Both the position numbers and the translations under genes were made by a program. The notes below the pieces were generated by a model. The model was not told the origin of the DNA, made no database searches, and was given only the letters and a program-made list of their open reading frames with translations. DNA of 64,000 nucleotides, from positions 3,968,001-4,032,000 of the forward strand of contig NZ_CP018863.1 in the NCBI RefSeq assembly GCF_002849715.1, in the 5' to 3' direction. Below, piece by piece: positions 46,185-54,700 of the stretch (positions are counted from its first letter, which is position 1; each line of letters opens with the position of its first letter). The stretch is from Arthrobacter crystallopoietes. Its GTDB lineage: Bacteria; Actinomycetota; Actinomycetes; Actinomycetales; Micrococcaceae.

Positions 46185-47006
46185 TTACGGCAGTTTCTCG
46201 CCAGCCTCTATAAGCGCGTTGATCTGGTTGCCACGGATGGGCCGCGGGCAGGTGCCGTATGGGGTAAAGGCGCTGGGATAGTTGATGGCGCGGTTGAAAT
46301 CGATGATGACGCTGCCGTCCGGACGCGGCTTCGCGGTGGTGACCTTGCGCCAGTCGTAGGTGCTGGTGCCATTGGTGAGATCGTGGAAGTTCAGCGTCAG
46401 GCCGCCCAAAGTGCCCGGCTCCGCAACCAGCCGGTAGCTGGCGCCACCTAGTTCGAAACTGACTTCCCCTACTGCCGTCGCTGTGCTCTGCACCTGCGGA
46501 TGCGATGTGGCGATCGCAACCTGGCGTTCGTCGTCGTACGCTTTGAAATGCCCTGTCACCACCAGATCAGGATTGAAATCGAACGTAGGCACCCCCCTGA
46601 ATCCGGTGTAGACGGGGGAGTCGAGGTCGCGGGTGCGGATCGCATAGCGGTCTGCGCGGACCGCAAGTTCCACCATGATGTTGCCGAACCGTACCCAGTT
46701 CATCGACTCCTCGTTGGCCAGCCGGGCTGTCACGCTGCCGTCGACAGGCTCATCGGTGTCGGCAACGACGAGGTCATCTGCAGCAGTAGCGGTCAGCGTT
46801 GCAATTCCGCCTGACGAAGCGGAGGCGTTGGCGCTCCAGAGACCGGGAAGCAGTTCAACGGTTGTCGGTTCCGCCCCAAGCCACTGCAGCGAAGTGAGGG
46901 TGAGCCAGCCGAACTCCGCGGCCAGCGCCTCATGCCGGCTCTGCCGGTAACGGGCAAATCGCAGCTGCTCGCGGTCTACGGCGCTGGGTGCTCCGGCGCT
47001 GGTCAT
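46185..47006 (-). CDS. DUF1684 family protein
   Basis: A 273-aa soluble protein. The C-terminal DFNRAINYPSAFTPYGTCP is the diagnostic DUF1684 block, and the N-terminal FGWLTLTSLQWLG is also conserved in the family. Function unknown. It lies 57 bp upstream of the FUSC gene in the same direction, so they may be co-transcribed. Confidence 0.88.
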   Translation of the reverse strand: MTSAGAPSAVDREQLRFARYRQSRHEALAAEFGWLTLTSLQWLGAEPTTVELLPGLWSANASASSGGIATLTATAADDLVVADTDEPVDGSVTARLANEESMNWVRFGNIMVELAVRADRYAIRTRDLDSPVYTGFRGVPTFDFNPDLVVTGHFKAYDDERQVAIATSHPQVQSTATAVGEVSFELGGASYRLVAEPGTLGGLTLNFHDLTNGTSTYDWRKVTTAKPRPDGSVIIDFNRAINYPSAFTPYGTCPRPIRGNQINALIEAGEKLP

Positions 47007-47083
47007 GGCGTTCCTCCTGATGGACTAGCTTGCCAAAGGTTCAACACGGCAGGTCGACTATTCATTTCCGAAGAGCACCTGGA

Positions 47084-47932
47084 CTAACGCGAGGCGACAA
47101 AGGTGGACATGCCGACCTCCCCGAGGTCGGCGGTAGCACCGGCGAGAACCAGCACGACGTAGAGGCTGACCGGAATCAGCAGCAGCCACTCCCGCCACGA
47201 ACCTGCGTTCCCAAGAATCGGTAAGGCAAAGTATCCGTTGGGACGCCAGATCCAACGTAAAACGGGAATTCGCCGCCAAGCCCTGGGCGGTTTGATCCGC
47301 AGCGGCCAGGCCAAGTTCACTCCGCCTGTTGTCGCCATGTCACCCAGGATGTGCATGACTACTCCGATGGCCATGGCCAGCGGAAACCAGTTCTGTTGTT
47401 CGGGGGCGAAAAAGGTGATGAATCCTGCCACGAAGATTCCGACCGCCCAAGGGGTCTTCTTCAAACGGTCAGGTATGAACCTGAGGGCTTTCGCGGCGAA
47501 GGCGACCAGCAGGATGCAGAGGACACCGGCGGCCGGGTAGATGGATCCAAACCGCTCTGTCTCCCATGTCACCAAGCCCGCCATCCATGCGATCAGGACG
47601 AAGATGCACATCCCGATGATGGAATGGGTTCCCTTGCGGTGGCCGCCGGCCAGCGTGCCTACGCCGACGCAGACTGCATTGGATACGGGCGGAAGCGAAT
47701 GGGCAATCGTGGCCCGGTGATGGTCCGCATCCGGAACCAACGCAGCTCCGGCTGTGACCAACGCGCCGGAGATGATGCCGATCGGTCCCACATCCAGCAG
47801 ACCCATGCCCAACAGCACGGAATGGCCGCCGAGGCCCACAGGCTCGACCAAGGGACCGAGAGAAACTTCAAACTGGGTGGTGAGCGCTATCCAAGCGGCG
47901 GCTCCACTGGCGGCATGATGGGCTCCCAGCAT
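47084..47932 (-). CDS. YdjM-type metal-dependent membrane hydrolase
   Basis: A 282-aa polytopic protein beginning MLGAHHAASGAAAWIAL. PDADHHRATIAHS, GGHRKGTHSIIG and HILGDMATTGGV carry the His/Asp residues conserved in the YdjM/LexA-binding inner-membrane hydrolase family. About six hydrophobic helices. The enzyme activity in this family is poorly defined. The start is taken at 47932, the second Met, where the family begins; AAGGA lies about 11 bases upstream. Confidence 0.83.
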   Translation of the reverse strand: MLGAHHAASGAAAWIALTTQFEVSLGPLVEPVGLGGHSVLLGMGLLDVGPIGIISGALVTAGAALVPDADHHRATIAHSLPPVSNAVCVGVGTLAGGHRKGTHSIIGMCIFVLIAWMAGLVTWETERFGSIYPAAGVLCILLVAFAAKALRFIPDRLKKTPWAVGIFVAGFITFFAPEQQNWFPLAMAIGVVMHILGDMATTGGVNLAWPLRIKPPRAWRRIPVLRWIWRPNGYFALPILGNAGSWREWLLLIPVSLYVVLVLAGATADLGEVGMSTFVASR

Positions 47933-48149
47933 GGTGAAGAGGTTCCTTTCAATAACTGGTTCCGCCGCCAAAGATGCGGTTTATCGTTCCAGTGGATTGC
48001 GTGAATTCTATCGACTCTTACCGTGGCATACCGCACTGACAGAATCTGAAGGTTGCTCGCGCACTAGCCCAGAAGAGACAGAAACGATATGGTAAGCATG
48101 CTGATCAATCGAAGGCCTCTACGGTCTTTTCCAATCAAAAGGAGACGCA

Positions 48150-48947
48150 ATGAGCACGAAGGTCGAGAAGCAAATCATGGTTAACGTGCCGGTGAGCACG
48201 GTTTACAACCAGTGGACCCAGTTCGAGGAATTTCCCCACTTTATGGGCGGCGTCAAGAGCGTGAAGCAGCTCGGCGATAACCGACTCGAGTGGGTTGCCG
48301 AGATCGGCGGAGTCCGCCGGCAGTGGGAGGCGAGGATTGTTGAGCAGGTGCCGGACCAGAAGATCGCTTGGGCGGCAACCGAAGGCGCCACGAACGCCGG
48401 AGCGGTGTCCTTCGAGGACGTGGGTGGCGGCCAGACGTCCGTACGCATGACGCTCGAATACGAGCCCGAGGGCATCTTGGAGAAGGTGGGCGATAAGCTC
48501 AACGTCGTGGAGAAGCAGGCGGAAGCGGACCTGCAGAAATTCAAGGAGTTCATCGAGGCCGAGGGCTACGCCACGGGGGCCTGGCGCGGCTCAATCAATG
48601 AAGGCGGGACAGCAGGAACTCCGGGCGTGGAGGACGCTGCCGCATCCCGCGGTGACAGCGGAAAGGCCGGCGTGTCCGGTAAGGTTGCGGCCGCCGGGGT
48701 CGGTGTAGCGGCAGCGGCTGCAGCAGGCGTGGCTGCCGCTAAGAAGGACAGTGCCGATAAAGACGTGACGGTCACGCCTGTAGTGGAACCGGTCCCTGCA
48801 ACACCCGTGGTGGAGACTGCGCCGGTCGTCACCGAGCCGGTTGTAGACACCGGGGCCGCCCTGACCCCGGAAGAGATTGCCGCGAAGTCCGACCGGGTGC
48901 GCGAAGACATCGAGGACGACGGCAGGAACCGGGGCGCCGGAATCTAG
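48150..48947 (+). CDS. SRPBCC-family protein with low-complexity tail
   Basis: A 265-aa protein. Residues 1-~145 form a START-like SRPBCC (polyketide cyclase 2) domain with VYNQWTQFEEFPHFMGGVKS and AWAATEGATNAGAVSFED. Residues ~150-265 are an Ala/Val/Pro/Thr-rich tail with a short hydrophobic alanine run, probably disordered. The family binds hydrophobic ligands and is often stress-induced in actinobacteria. AAGGAG precedes the ATG. A strong terminator follows. Confidence 0.9.
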   Translation: MSTKVEKQIMVNVPVSTVYNQWTQFEEFPHFMGGVKSVKQLGDNRLEWVAEIGGVRRQWEARIVEQVPDQKIAWAATEGATNAGAVSFEDVGGGQTSVRMTLEYEPEGILEKVGDKLNVVEKQAEADLQKFKEFIEAEGYATGAWRGSINEGGTAGTPGVEDAAASRGDSGKAGVSGKVAAAGVGVAAAAAAGVAAAKKDSADKDVTVTPVVEPVPATPVVETAPVVTEPVVDTGAALTPEEIAAKSDRVREDIEDDGRNRGAGI

Positions 48948-48956
48948 ACTGCGATG

Positions 48957-48994
48957 ACATAGAACGACGGCGGCCTCCCGCCGTCGTTCTATGT
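48957..48994 (+). terminator. Strong terminator after the SRPBCC gene
   Basis: A perfect 17-bp stem (48957-48973 with 48978-48994) and 4-base loop begins nine bases after the stop codon. Confidence 0.8.
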
Positions 48995-49030
48995 GTCCAC
49001 GTTGGACGACGTGTGCTGCAGCCGACGCAT

Positions 49031-49220
49031 CTTGAGCCAATCTTGAGCTAAAGCAGGCCGCAGCGTTGAGCTTGCTCAGCCATGCTTGATGCAGCAGATG
49101 GCGAGAGCTGGAGCCGGAGTCCGAATACTGGGGAGTACACGGATCTTCAAGGCCAGCTCGTCTCAGCTCATCGGGTGCGGGGCACGGGCAGACTTTTGGG
49201 GAGGCTGCCCGCCCCGGCAC
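49031..49220 (+). repeat. Interspersed repeat, copy A
   Basis: This stretch shares long identical blocks with copies at 49618-49810 and 61269-61370. It opens with CTTGAGC at 49031 and 49042 (11-bp spacing), then TTGAGC-TTGCTCAGCC, GCAGATGGCGAGAGCTG, GCCGGAGTCC and GGTGCGGGGCACGGGCAG. An imperfect hairpin joins 49151-49157 to 49204-49210. Stop codons and frame differences between copies argue against a protein. It fills most of the gene-free 48995-49359 interval. Confidence 0.75.
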
Positions 49221-49359
49221 TCGGGTCCGGGACCAGCCGGCTGCATGCCTCCAGCGCCGGCTACAGATTCCCGTCGAAAGCTTTTGCTGATTCCATGGAT
49301 GAAACGGTTGCCAGGGGTGACAATGGAGTCGTCGGTAGCGAAGGAACGGAGGAAGCAAC

Positions 49360-49443
49360 ATGCGCGGAAGCAACCTTGTCTGGACAATCGTTGGCATATT
49401 GTTGGCGATTGCCCTGATTATCTGGATCGTTTCTGTCATCTAG
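49360..49443 (+). CDS. 27-residue single-helix membrane peptide
   Basis: The reading frame MRGSNLVWTIVGIL... runs to a TAG at 49441 and is almost entirely hydrophobic after residue 5, giving one transmembrane helix with a positive N-terminus. GGAGG lies six bases before the ATG, the best ribosome-binding site in the interval. Similar tiny hydrophobic proteins occur in Micrococcaceae genomes. Function unknown. It lies 140 bp after repeat copy A. Confidence 0.65.
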   Translation: MRGSNLVWTIVGILLAIALIIWIVSVI

Positions 49444-49617
49444 CGCAGCGGAGACCTAGCCGTATGGCGTGGCCACCTGTGCGTTCCAGTTGCGGAACTA
49501 GAAGAGCCTCGGCAAGGGCGGGCCGGGGCTTTTCTGCGGGAGTTTTCCACCGGGGCCGAACACTATCCCCGGGAGCCACCGAAACTCTCGCGGGCATGTC
49601 GGCACCCTCGCGGAGAT
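49444..49617. other. Gene-free spacer between small membrane peptide and repeat copy B
   Basis: Together with copy B this forms a 403-bp interval (49444-49846) without a convincing gene. No hairpin, operator or coding signal was recognised in the spacer itself. Confidence 0.5.
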
Positions 49618-49810
49618 CTTGAGCTAATCTTGAGCTAAGAATGCGCGAGCATTGAGCTTGCTCAGCCACTCTAGAACCAGCAGATGGCGAGAGCTGAAGC
49701 CGGAGTCCAGCTACTGGGGAGTGCATGGACATTCGCGGGCGGCTCGTCTCGGCTCATCCGGTGCGGGGCACGGGCAGGTCTTTGGGGAGACCGCCCGCCC
49801 CGGCACCCGT
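49618..49810 (+). repeat. Interspersed repeat, copy B
   Basis: Second copy, same orientation as copy A and co-linear along its whole length. CTTGAGC occurs at 49618 and 49629 (11-bp spacing). A perfect 8-bp stem pairs 49735-49742 with 49791-49798 around a 48-base loop. It ends 36 bp before the stop of the minus-strand PGPGW gene, so it would be transcribed as 3' UTR of that gene on the other strand. Confidence 0.75.
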
Positions 49811-49846
49811 CTCAGATCGCGTACGCCAGTTACTCACCACCGCAAA

Positions 49847-50320
49847 TCATGGGGAAGAGTCCCGGCGGTGGGACGAGGTGCGTGTCAGACGGAACTTGCG
49901 GAAGCTGTAGGTCATCAGGGCAAGGGCCACCAGTCCGGAGACGATCAAGGTCGATCCCACAATCCAGCCTCCTGAAAGCCACCAACGGTCGCCGAAAGCC
50001 CACCAGTCCGGCGTCGGCGGCCGAACGCCCCACAGGATTCCTGCAGCAATAGCCACGAGCCCTCCCAAGGCGCTGGCCACGATGCGCGGCCAAGTCTTCA
50101 CTTCCTTCTGGGCTATTTTGAGCGCCTCGGTCTTGATCGGCACCAGCAGACGCTCGGCCCAGGCGTATCGCAGGGAAAGAACCACCAGGCCGGCGGCGAG
50201 GGCAAGCAGCCCGGGTCCGGGCAGTACAAGTGCGGCGAGTCCGACGGCGATGAGTGCCCAGCCCAGCACTTCAATGCCCGTTCGACGCAGCCAAGGCGGA
50301 ATGGCGTCGGTCCTCCCCAT
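49847..50320 (-). CDS. PGPGW-family transmembrane protein
   Basis: A 157-aa protein with two N-terminal helices around VGLAALVLPGPGLLALAAGL, the PGPGW/TIGR02611 signature, and two further helices in the C-terminal half ending in a basic tail. Function unknown. The start at 50320 (MGRTDAIPP) has GGGAGG nine bases upstream; an in-frame start nine codons earlier is less likely. It is divergent from the diaminopropionate operon with a 340-bp gap between. Confidence 0.8.
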   Translation of the reverse strand: MGRTDAIPPWLRRTGIEVLGWALIAVGLAALVLPGPGLLALAAGLVVLSLRYAWAERLLVPIKTEALKIAQKEVKTWPRIVASALGGLVAIAAGILWGVRPPTPDWWAFGDRWWLSGGWIVGSTLIVSGLVALALMTYSFRKFRLTRTSSHRRDSSP

Positions 50321-50487
50321 GAGCACATCCTCCCACAGCAGTGTCATTGGCTAAATGGAAGTCCCCCGGACGGCGCGCCACTCGTTGGTTCAGGGTCTAC
50401 TGGAACGTCTTAGGAAGGCTTCGCTCGGCCAGCAGTTCGTTGAGGGCAAGCCGGGCGAGGGGACGCCGGTTTTCGGCCTAACTTGCC

Positions 50488-50520
50488 GATAACGGGGCAA
50501 TAACGGCGTGATAACGGGAG
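50488..50520 (+). promoter_or_regulatory. Three direct repeats at exact 11-bp spacing upstream of the operon
   Basis: GATAACGGGGC, AATAACGGCGT and GATAACGGGAG are consecutive at 50488, 50499 and 50510. Identical face-of-helix spacing of an ATAACGG core is the pattern bound by OmpR/PhoP-type response regulators. The site ends 140 bp before the sbnA-like start. Confidence 0.6.
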
Positions 50521-50542
50521 CGGGGTTCCACTGTAAGGACAT

Positions 50543-50554
50543 TGCAAACTTGCA
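50543..50554. promoter_or_regulatory. Short palindrome TGCAA-AC-TTGCA
   Basis: A perfect 5-bp-arm inverted repeat 106 bp before the sbnA-like start and 22 bp after the direct repeats. It could be a repressor site; no regulator gene is adjacent. Confidence 0.35.
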
Positions 50555-50660
50555 GCTTCATTGGGGTTCTGTTGGGGAACAAAGCGATGCTCACTGATCC
50601 GACCCGCCATTCCCTGGCGACCCTTGCGACCAAGCTCACGGCTGGAAAACGAGGGAGACC

Positions 50661-51734
50661 ATGTCGATTATTAAGGATCCGCACCTGTTCAACGAGCAGA
50701 GCCTATTCGTCGACCTGGAAGGGGTGCTTGGCCGCCGCCTCTACCTGAAGATCGAGGGGTTCAACTTCGCCGGCTCGATCAAACTCAAGCCCGCGCGGGA
50801 AATGGTCGAGCGCGCCGAGCGGGAGGGGCTGATCGGGCCCGGCTCCACCCTTGTGGAGTCCTCGTCGGGCAACCTCGGCGTTGCACTCAGCATGATCGCG
50901 GCCAGCAAGGGATACCGCTTCGTGTGCGTTGTCGATCCGCGGTGCAATCCAACAACCCTGCAGCTGATGGAGTCACTCGGGGCAGAGGTTGACCTGGTCA
51001 CCGAACCGGATCCCGTCGACGGGTTCCTTGGGGCCCGGCTCAACCATGTCCGGGAACTGTGCGCGTCCGATGAGGGGTACGTCTGGCTGAACCAGTACGT
51101 CAATCCCGGCAACTGGGGCGCACACTACCGCTGGACTGCCCCCGAAATCGCTGCCGAATTCCCCGACCTCGACGTGCTGTTCGTCGGAGCCGGCACCACG
51201 GGAACACTAATGGGTTGCGCGCGGTACTTCCGTGAGCACCGCCCCGACGTCCGGATCGTGGCGGTTGATGCCGTCGGATCGGTCTCCTTCGGCTGCCCGC
51301 CGGCGCCCCGTCTGATCCCCGGCCTCGGCATGAGCGTGCGGCCACCCCAACTCGACGAGTCCTTGCTCGATGACGTGGTGTTCGTCGAGGAGCTGGATAC
51401 GGTGCGCGCCTGCCATCGCCTGGCCGCGAGCGGGTTGCTGCTTGGCGGGTCAACCGGGACCGTGGTCCACGGCGCCATGACGTGGCTTGACGACCACCAA
51501 GCCCAAGACGTCACCGCGGTGACCATCTCGCCCGACCTGGGCCGCCCATACCTGGACACCATCTACCAGCCCGACTGGGTGCTCGACCATTTTGGGGCCG
51601 AAGCGCTTGCCAGTGCGGATCAGACGGCAGACCTCGGTCTACAGTCAGAACCGCTGTCGGGGCCACAACTTCCCGCAGCCGCCCGGTTGAAAGACTCCGT
51701 GGCCGCTGCCTCACTAAGGAGCTTCTCGCAGTGA
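50661..51734 (+). CDS. sbnA: SbnA-like PLP synthase for the 2,3-diaminopropionate precursor
   Basis: A 357-aa fold-type II PLP enzyme of the cysteine-synthase family. The Schiff-base lysine is K41 in FNFAGSIKLKPA, the asparagine/phosphate loop is ESSSGNLG (66-72), and GAGTTGT and GGSTGT form the phosphate-binding end. SbnA makes N-(1-amino-1-carboxy-2-ethyl)-glutamate from O-phosphoserine and glutamate, which SbnB then oxidises to L-2,3-diaminopropionate. The presence of an SbnB-like gene in the same operon is the main reason for this call over O-acetylserine sulfhydrylase. GGGAGA precedes the ATG. It overlaps the next gene by four bases (GTGA). The last ~40 residues are an extra tail. Confidence 0.88.
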   Translation: MSIIKDPHLFNEQSLFVDLEGVLGRRLYLKIEGFNFAGSIKLKPAREMVERAEREGLIGPGSTLVESSSGNLGVALSMIAASKGYRFVCVVDPRCNPTTLQLMESLGAEVDLVTEPDPVDGFLGARLNHVRELCASDEGYVWLNQYVNPGNWGAHYRWTAPEIAAEFPDLDVLFVGAGTTGTLMGCARYFREHRPDVRIVAVDAVGSVSFGCPPAPRLIPGLGMSVRPPQLDESLLDDVVFVEELDTVRACHRLAASGLLLGGSTGTVVHGAMTWLDDHQAQDVTAVTISPDLGRPYLDTIYQPDWVLDHFGAEALASADQTADLGLQSEPLSGPQLPAAARLKDSVAAASLRSFSQ

Positions 51735-54700
51735 ACAAGTCCGTGGACACACTGTCAACGTCGCCAGGTCCCACGATTCCAATCATTCCGATGAATCCCC
51801 CGACTCCCGCGGCGACCGCGGCTCAGGCTGGGAACGGCTCTCCAGCAACTCCGGCCTCGGGCGCGGGCATTGCCCTGGAGCGCCGGCTGGCGGATCTTCT
51901 AGCAGCAGTGGTGAAGAAGGACGACGTCCCTGTGGACGCCAACTTCTTCCTCGAATTAGGCGCGGACTCGCTGGTCATGGCGCAGTTCTGCGCTCGGGTG
52001 CGCAAACAGCCGGACCTGCCCGCCGTGTCGATCAAGGACATCTACCAGCACCCATCGATCTCGGCGCTGGCGGCGGCCCTGGCACCGCCGGAAGCGCCGC
52101 CTGCGACGGCGCAGGTGAACGTGCAGGACCAGTTGGCGGAGGTGTTGGCCAGCATACTGAACGTCGAGCACGTCTCGGTGGAGGCCAACTTCTTCCACGA
52201 CCTGGGCGCGGACTCGCTGGTCATGGCGCAGTTCTGCGCCCGCGTGCGCAAGCAGCCGGACCTGCCGGCGATCTCCATCAAGGACATCTACCAGCACCCA
52301 ACAATCTCGGCGCTGGCCGCGGCCCTGGCGCCGGCGGAAGAGGCATCGGCGACGGCGCAGATGCAGGACCGGTTGGCGGAGGTGCTGGCCGGTGTACTGG
52401 GCGGCAGGCAAGTGGCGGTGGACAGCCACTTCTTCCAGGACCTGGGCGCGGACTCGCTGCTGATGGCCAGGTTCTGCGCCCGGGTGCGCAAGCAGCCGGA
52501 CCTGCCGGCGATCTCTATCAAGGACATCTACCAGCACCCGACGATCTCGGCGCTGGCCGCGGCCCTGGCACCGGCGGAACCGGCGACATCGCCGGTGCAG
52601 GACCGGCTGGCCGAGATGCTGGGCGGCGTGCTGGGCATTGACCATGTCCCGGTGGACAGCGACTTTTTCCAAGACCTGGGCGCGGACTCGCTGGTGATGG
52701 CCAAGTTCTGTGCCCGGGTGCGCAAGCAGCCTGACCTGCCCAAGGTGTCCATGAAGGACATCTACGGCAGCCCGAATATCTCCGCCCTCGCGGCGGCCTT
52801 GCAAGGCCCCTCGCAGCAAGAGCAGCGGCAGGAGCCCTCCCCGGCTCTGGCATCCATACCGGAGACGCCGCGGCCGATGGACGTGCGGACCTGGGAGTAC
52901 GTCACCTGCGGCGCCCTGCAGGTGCTCGTCTACGTCGGCTACTGCCTCCTCGCCGGCTGGCTCGCGATCGTAGGGTACCAGTGGATCTTCCCGGAGGCGG
53001 GGCCGGGTAACCACGACTGGCTGGGCCACGGGATGAGCTTCGGGGAAATCTACCTGCGGTCGATCGCTTTCTCTGCGGCGACTTTCGTGCTGCTGTGCAT
53101 CCTGCCGGTGGCGGCGAAGTGGATTTTCGTGGGGCGCTTCCGGCCTCGGGAGATCCGTATCTGGAGTCTGGCCTATTTCCGGTTCTGGCTGGTCAAGGCA
53201 TTGATGCGCACCTCGCCACTCTCATTGATGACCGGTTCCCCTCTGACGACCTTCTACCTGAGGGCCATGGGCGCGAAGGTTGGCCGCAACGTGATGATCA
53301 TGACCAATCGGCTGCCGGTCTGCACCGATCTGCTGACCATCGGGGAGGGGACGGTGATCCGCAAGGATGCGGTCCTCAACGGCTACCGCGCCCATGGTGG
53401 CGTCATCCAGTTGGGTGCGCTGACGCTGGGCCGGGACGTAATCGTCGGAGAAGGCAGTGTCCTGGACATCGACACGGGAATGGGGGACGGTTCGCAGTTA
53501 GCCCACCGCTCCACTTTGTACACGGGCCAAATCGTGCCCGCAGGCGAACGGTGGCACGGTTCGCCGGGCAGGCGCACCGATGTCGACTACGGCGGGGTCG
53601 AGGCGATGTCTTACCGGCCGTGGCGGCGGGCATGGTTCGCCATATCCCAACTCGTTTCCACCCTTGGGTTGGGCCGCACCATGTGGAGTCTGGCCATCGC
53701 ACTGGTCATCCTGGCGCAACCGCGCGTGGCGGCGCTTCTGGAGGTGCAGCCTTTCGCGTTTACAGACTGGGCCTTCTACGCTGATGCTATTACCTACGCC
53801 GGTCTGGCCGTCTTCGGCGGAACGGTCATGGCATTGGTCGTCATAACGACCGTGCCGCGGTTGCTCCAACTCGCCGTGAAGCCCGACAGGGTGTATCCGC
53901 TGTTCGGACTGCGGGACGCGGCGGCGCGGGCGGTGGCGAGGTTGACCAACAGTCCCCTGCTTGGAGGGTTGTTCGGCGACAGCTCGTACGTCGTGAACTA
54001 TGTGCGGGCCATTGGGTACAAGCAGCCGCAGGTCCAGCAGACCGGCTCGAACCTTGGCACGGTATTCAAGCACGATAACCCGTTCCTTACGACGATCGGC
54101 AGCGGGACGATGATTGCCGACGCCGTGTCGTTCATGAACACCGACTACTCGGCGACGTCCTTCAAGGTCAGTCGGGCGGCGATTGGGGCGCACAATTTCC
54201 TTGGCAACGCCGTTCTCTATCCGGCCGGGGCCAAGACCGGAGACAACTGCCTGCTCGCAACCAAGGTGATGGTCCCCATCGACGGACCGGTGCGCCATGA
54301 CGTGGGCCTGCTCGGATCACCCGCGTTCGAGATTCCCCGCTCGGTCCTGCGGGACGCCCTTCCCGAGGAGCATGCCAGCCGGAGCCACTTCCGCCGGGAC
54401 CTGGCGGCCAAGAACAGGCACAACAGGCACACGATGGCCCTCCTGATGCTTACCCGGTGGTTCAACATGTCGCTTGCCATGGTGATCATGCTCGCCGCCC
54501 TCGAACTGTCCGACCAGTTTGGTTTCCTTGCCCTCAGCGGGGCGTTCGTCGTGATGCTCTTCGTCGGCTTGCTGGTCCCCATCGGCATCGAGCACCTCGT
54601 GACGGGGTTCCGGAGGCTCCAGCCCCGGCTCTGCTCCATCTACAACCCATACTTCTGGTGGCACGAGCGGTACTGGAAGCTGATGACCCAAAGCCGGTAC

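Larger units (their letters stand above)
50321..50660. other. 340-bp divergent control region of the NRPS operon
   Basis: No convincing gene is present; a short ATG-initiated frame at 50587 runs into the sbnA-like gene out of frame and lacks a good ribosome-binding site. The region holds three 11-bp-spaced direct repeats (50488-50520) and a TGCAA/TTGCA palindrome (50543-50554), described separately. Confidence 0.6.

Noticed and set aside
49618..49810. Known riboswitch (cobalamin, ydaO, SAM) in the repeat
   Set aside because: None of the conserved core motifs I know for these classes are present, and copy B is not in a 5' UTR.
49081..50052. Short frames across repeat copies A and B, with a related RGRLVSAH-type peptide
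   Set aside because: The frame is interrupted by stops in one copy and differs between copies, with no ribosome-binding sites. The conservation is at DNA or RNA level.
50587..50748. Short leader-peptide-like frame before the sbnA-like gene
   Set aside because: It has no good ribosome-binding site and runs into the sbnA-like gene out of frame.
50661..51734. Cysteine synthase (CysK/CysM)
   Set aside because: The fold is the same, but the operon partner SbnB and the NRPS context favour SbnA; no cysE is nearby.
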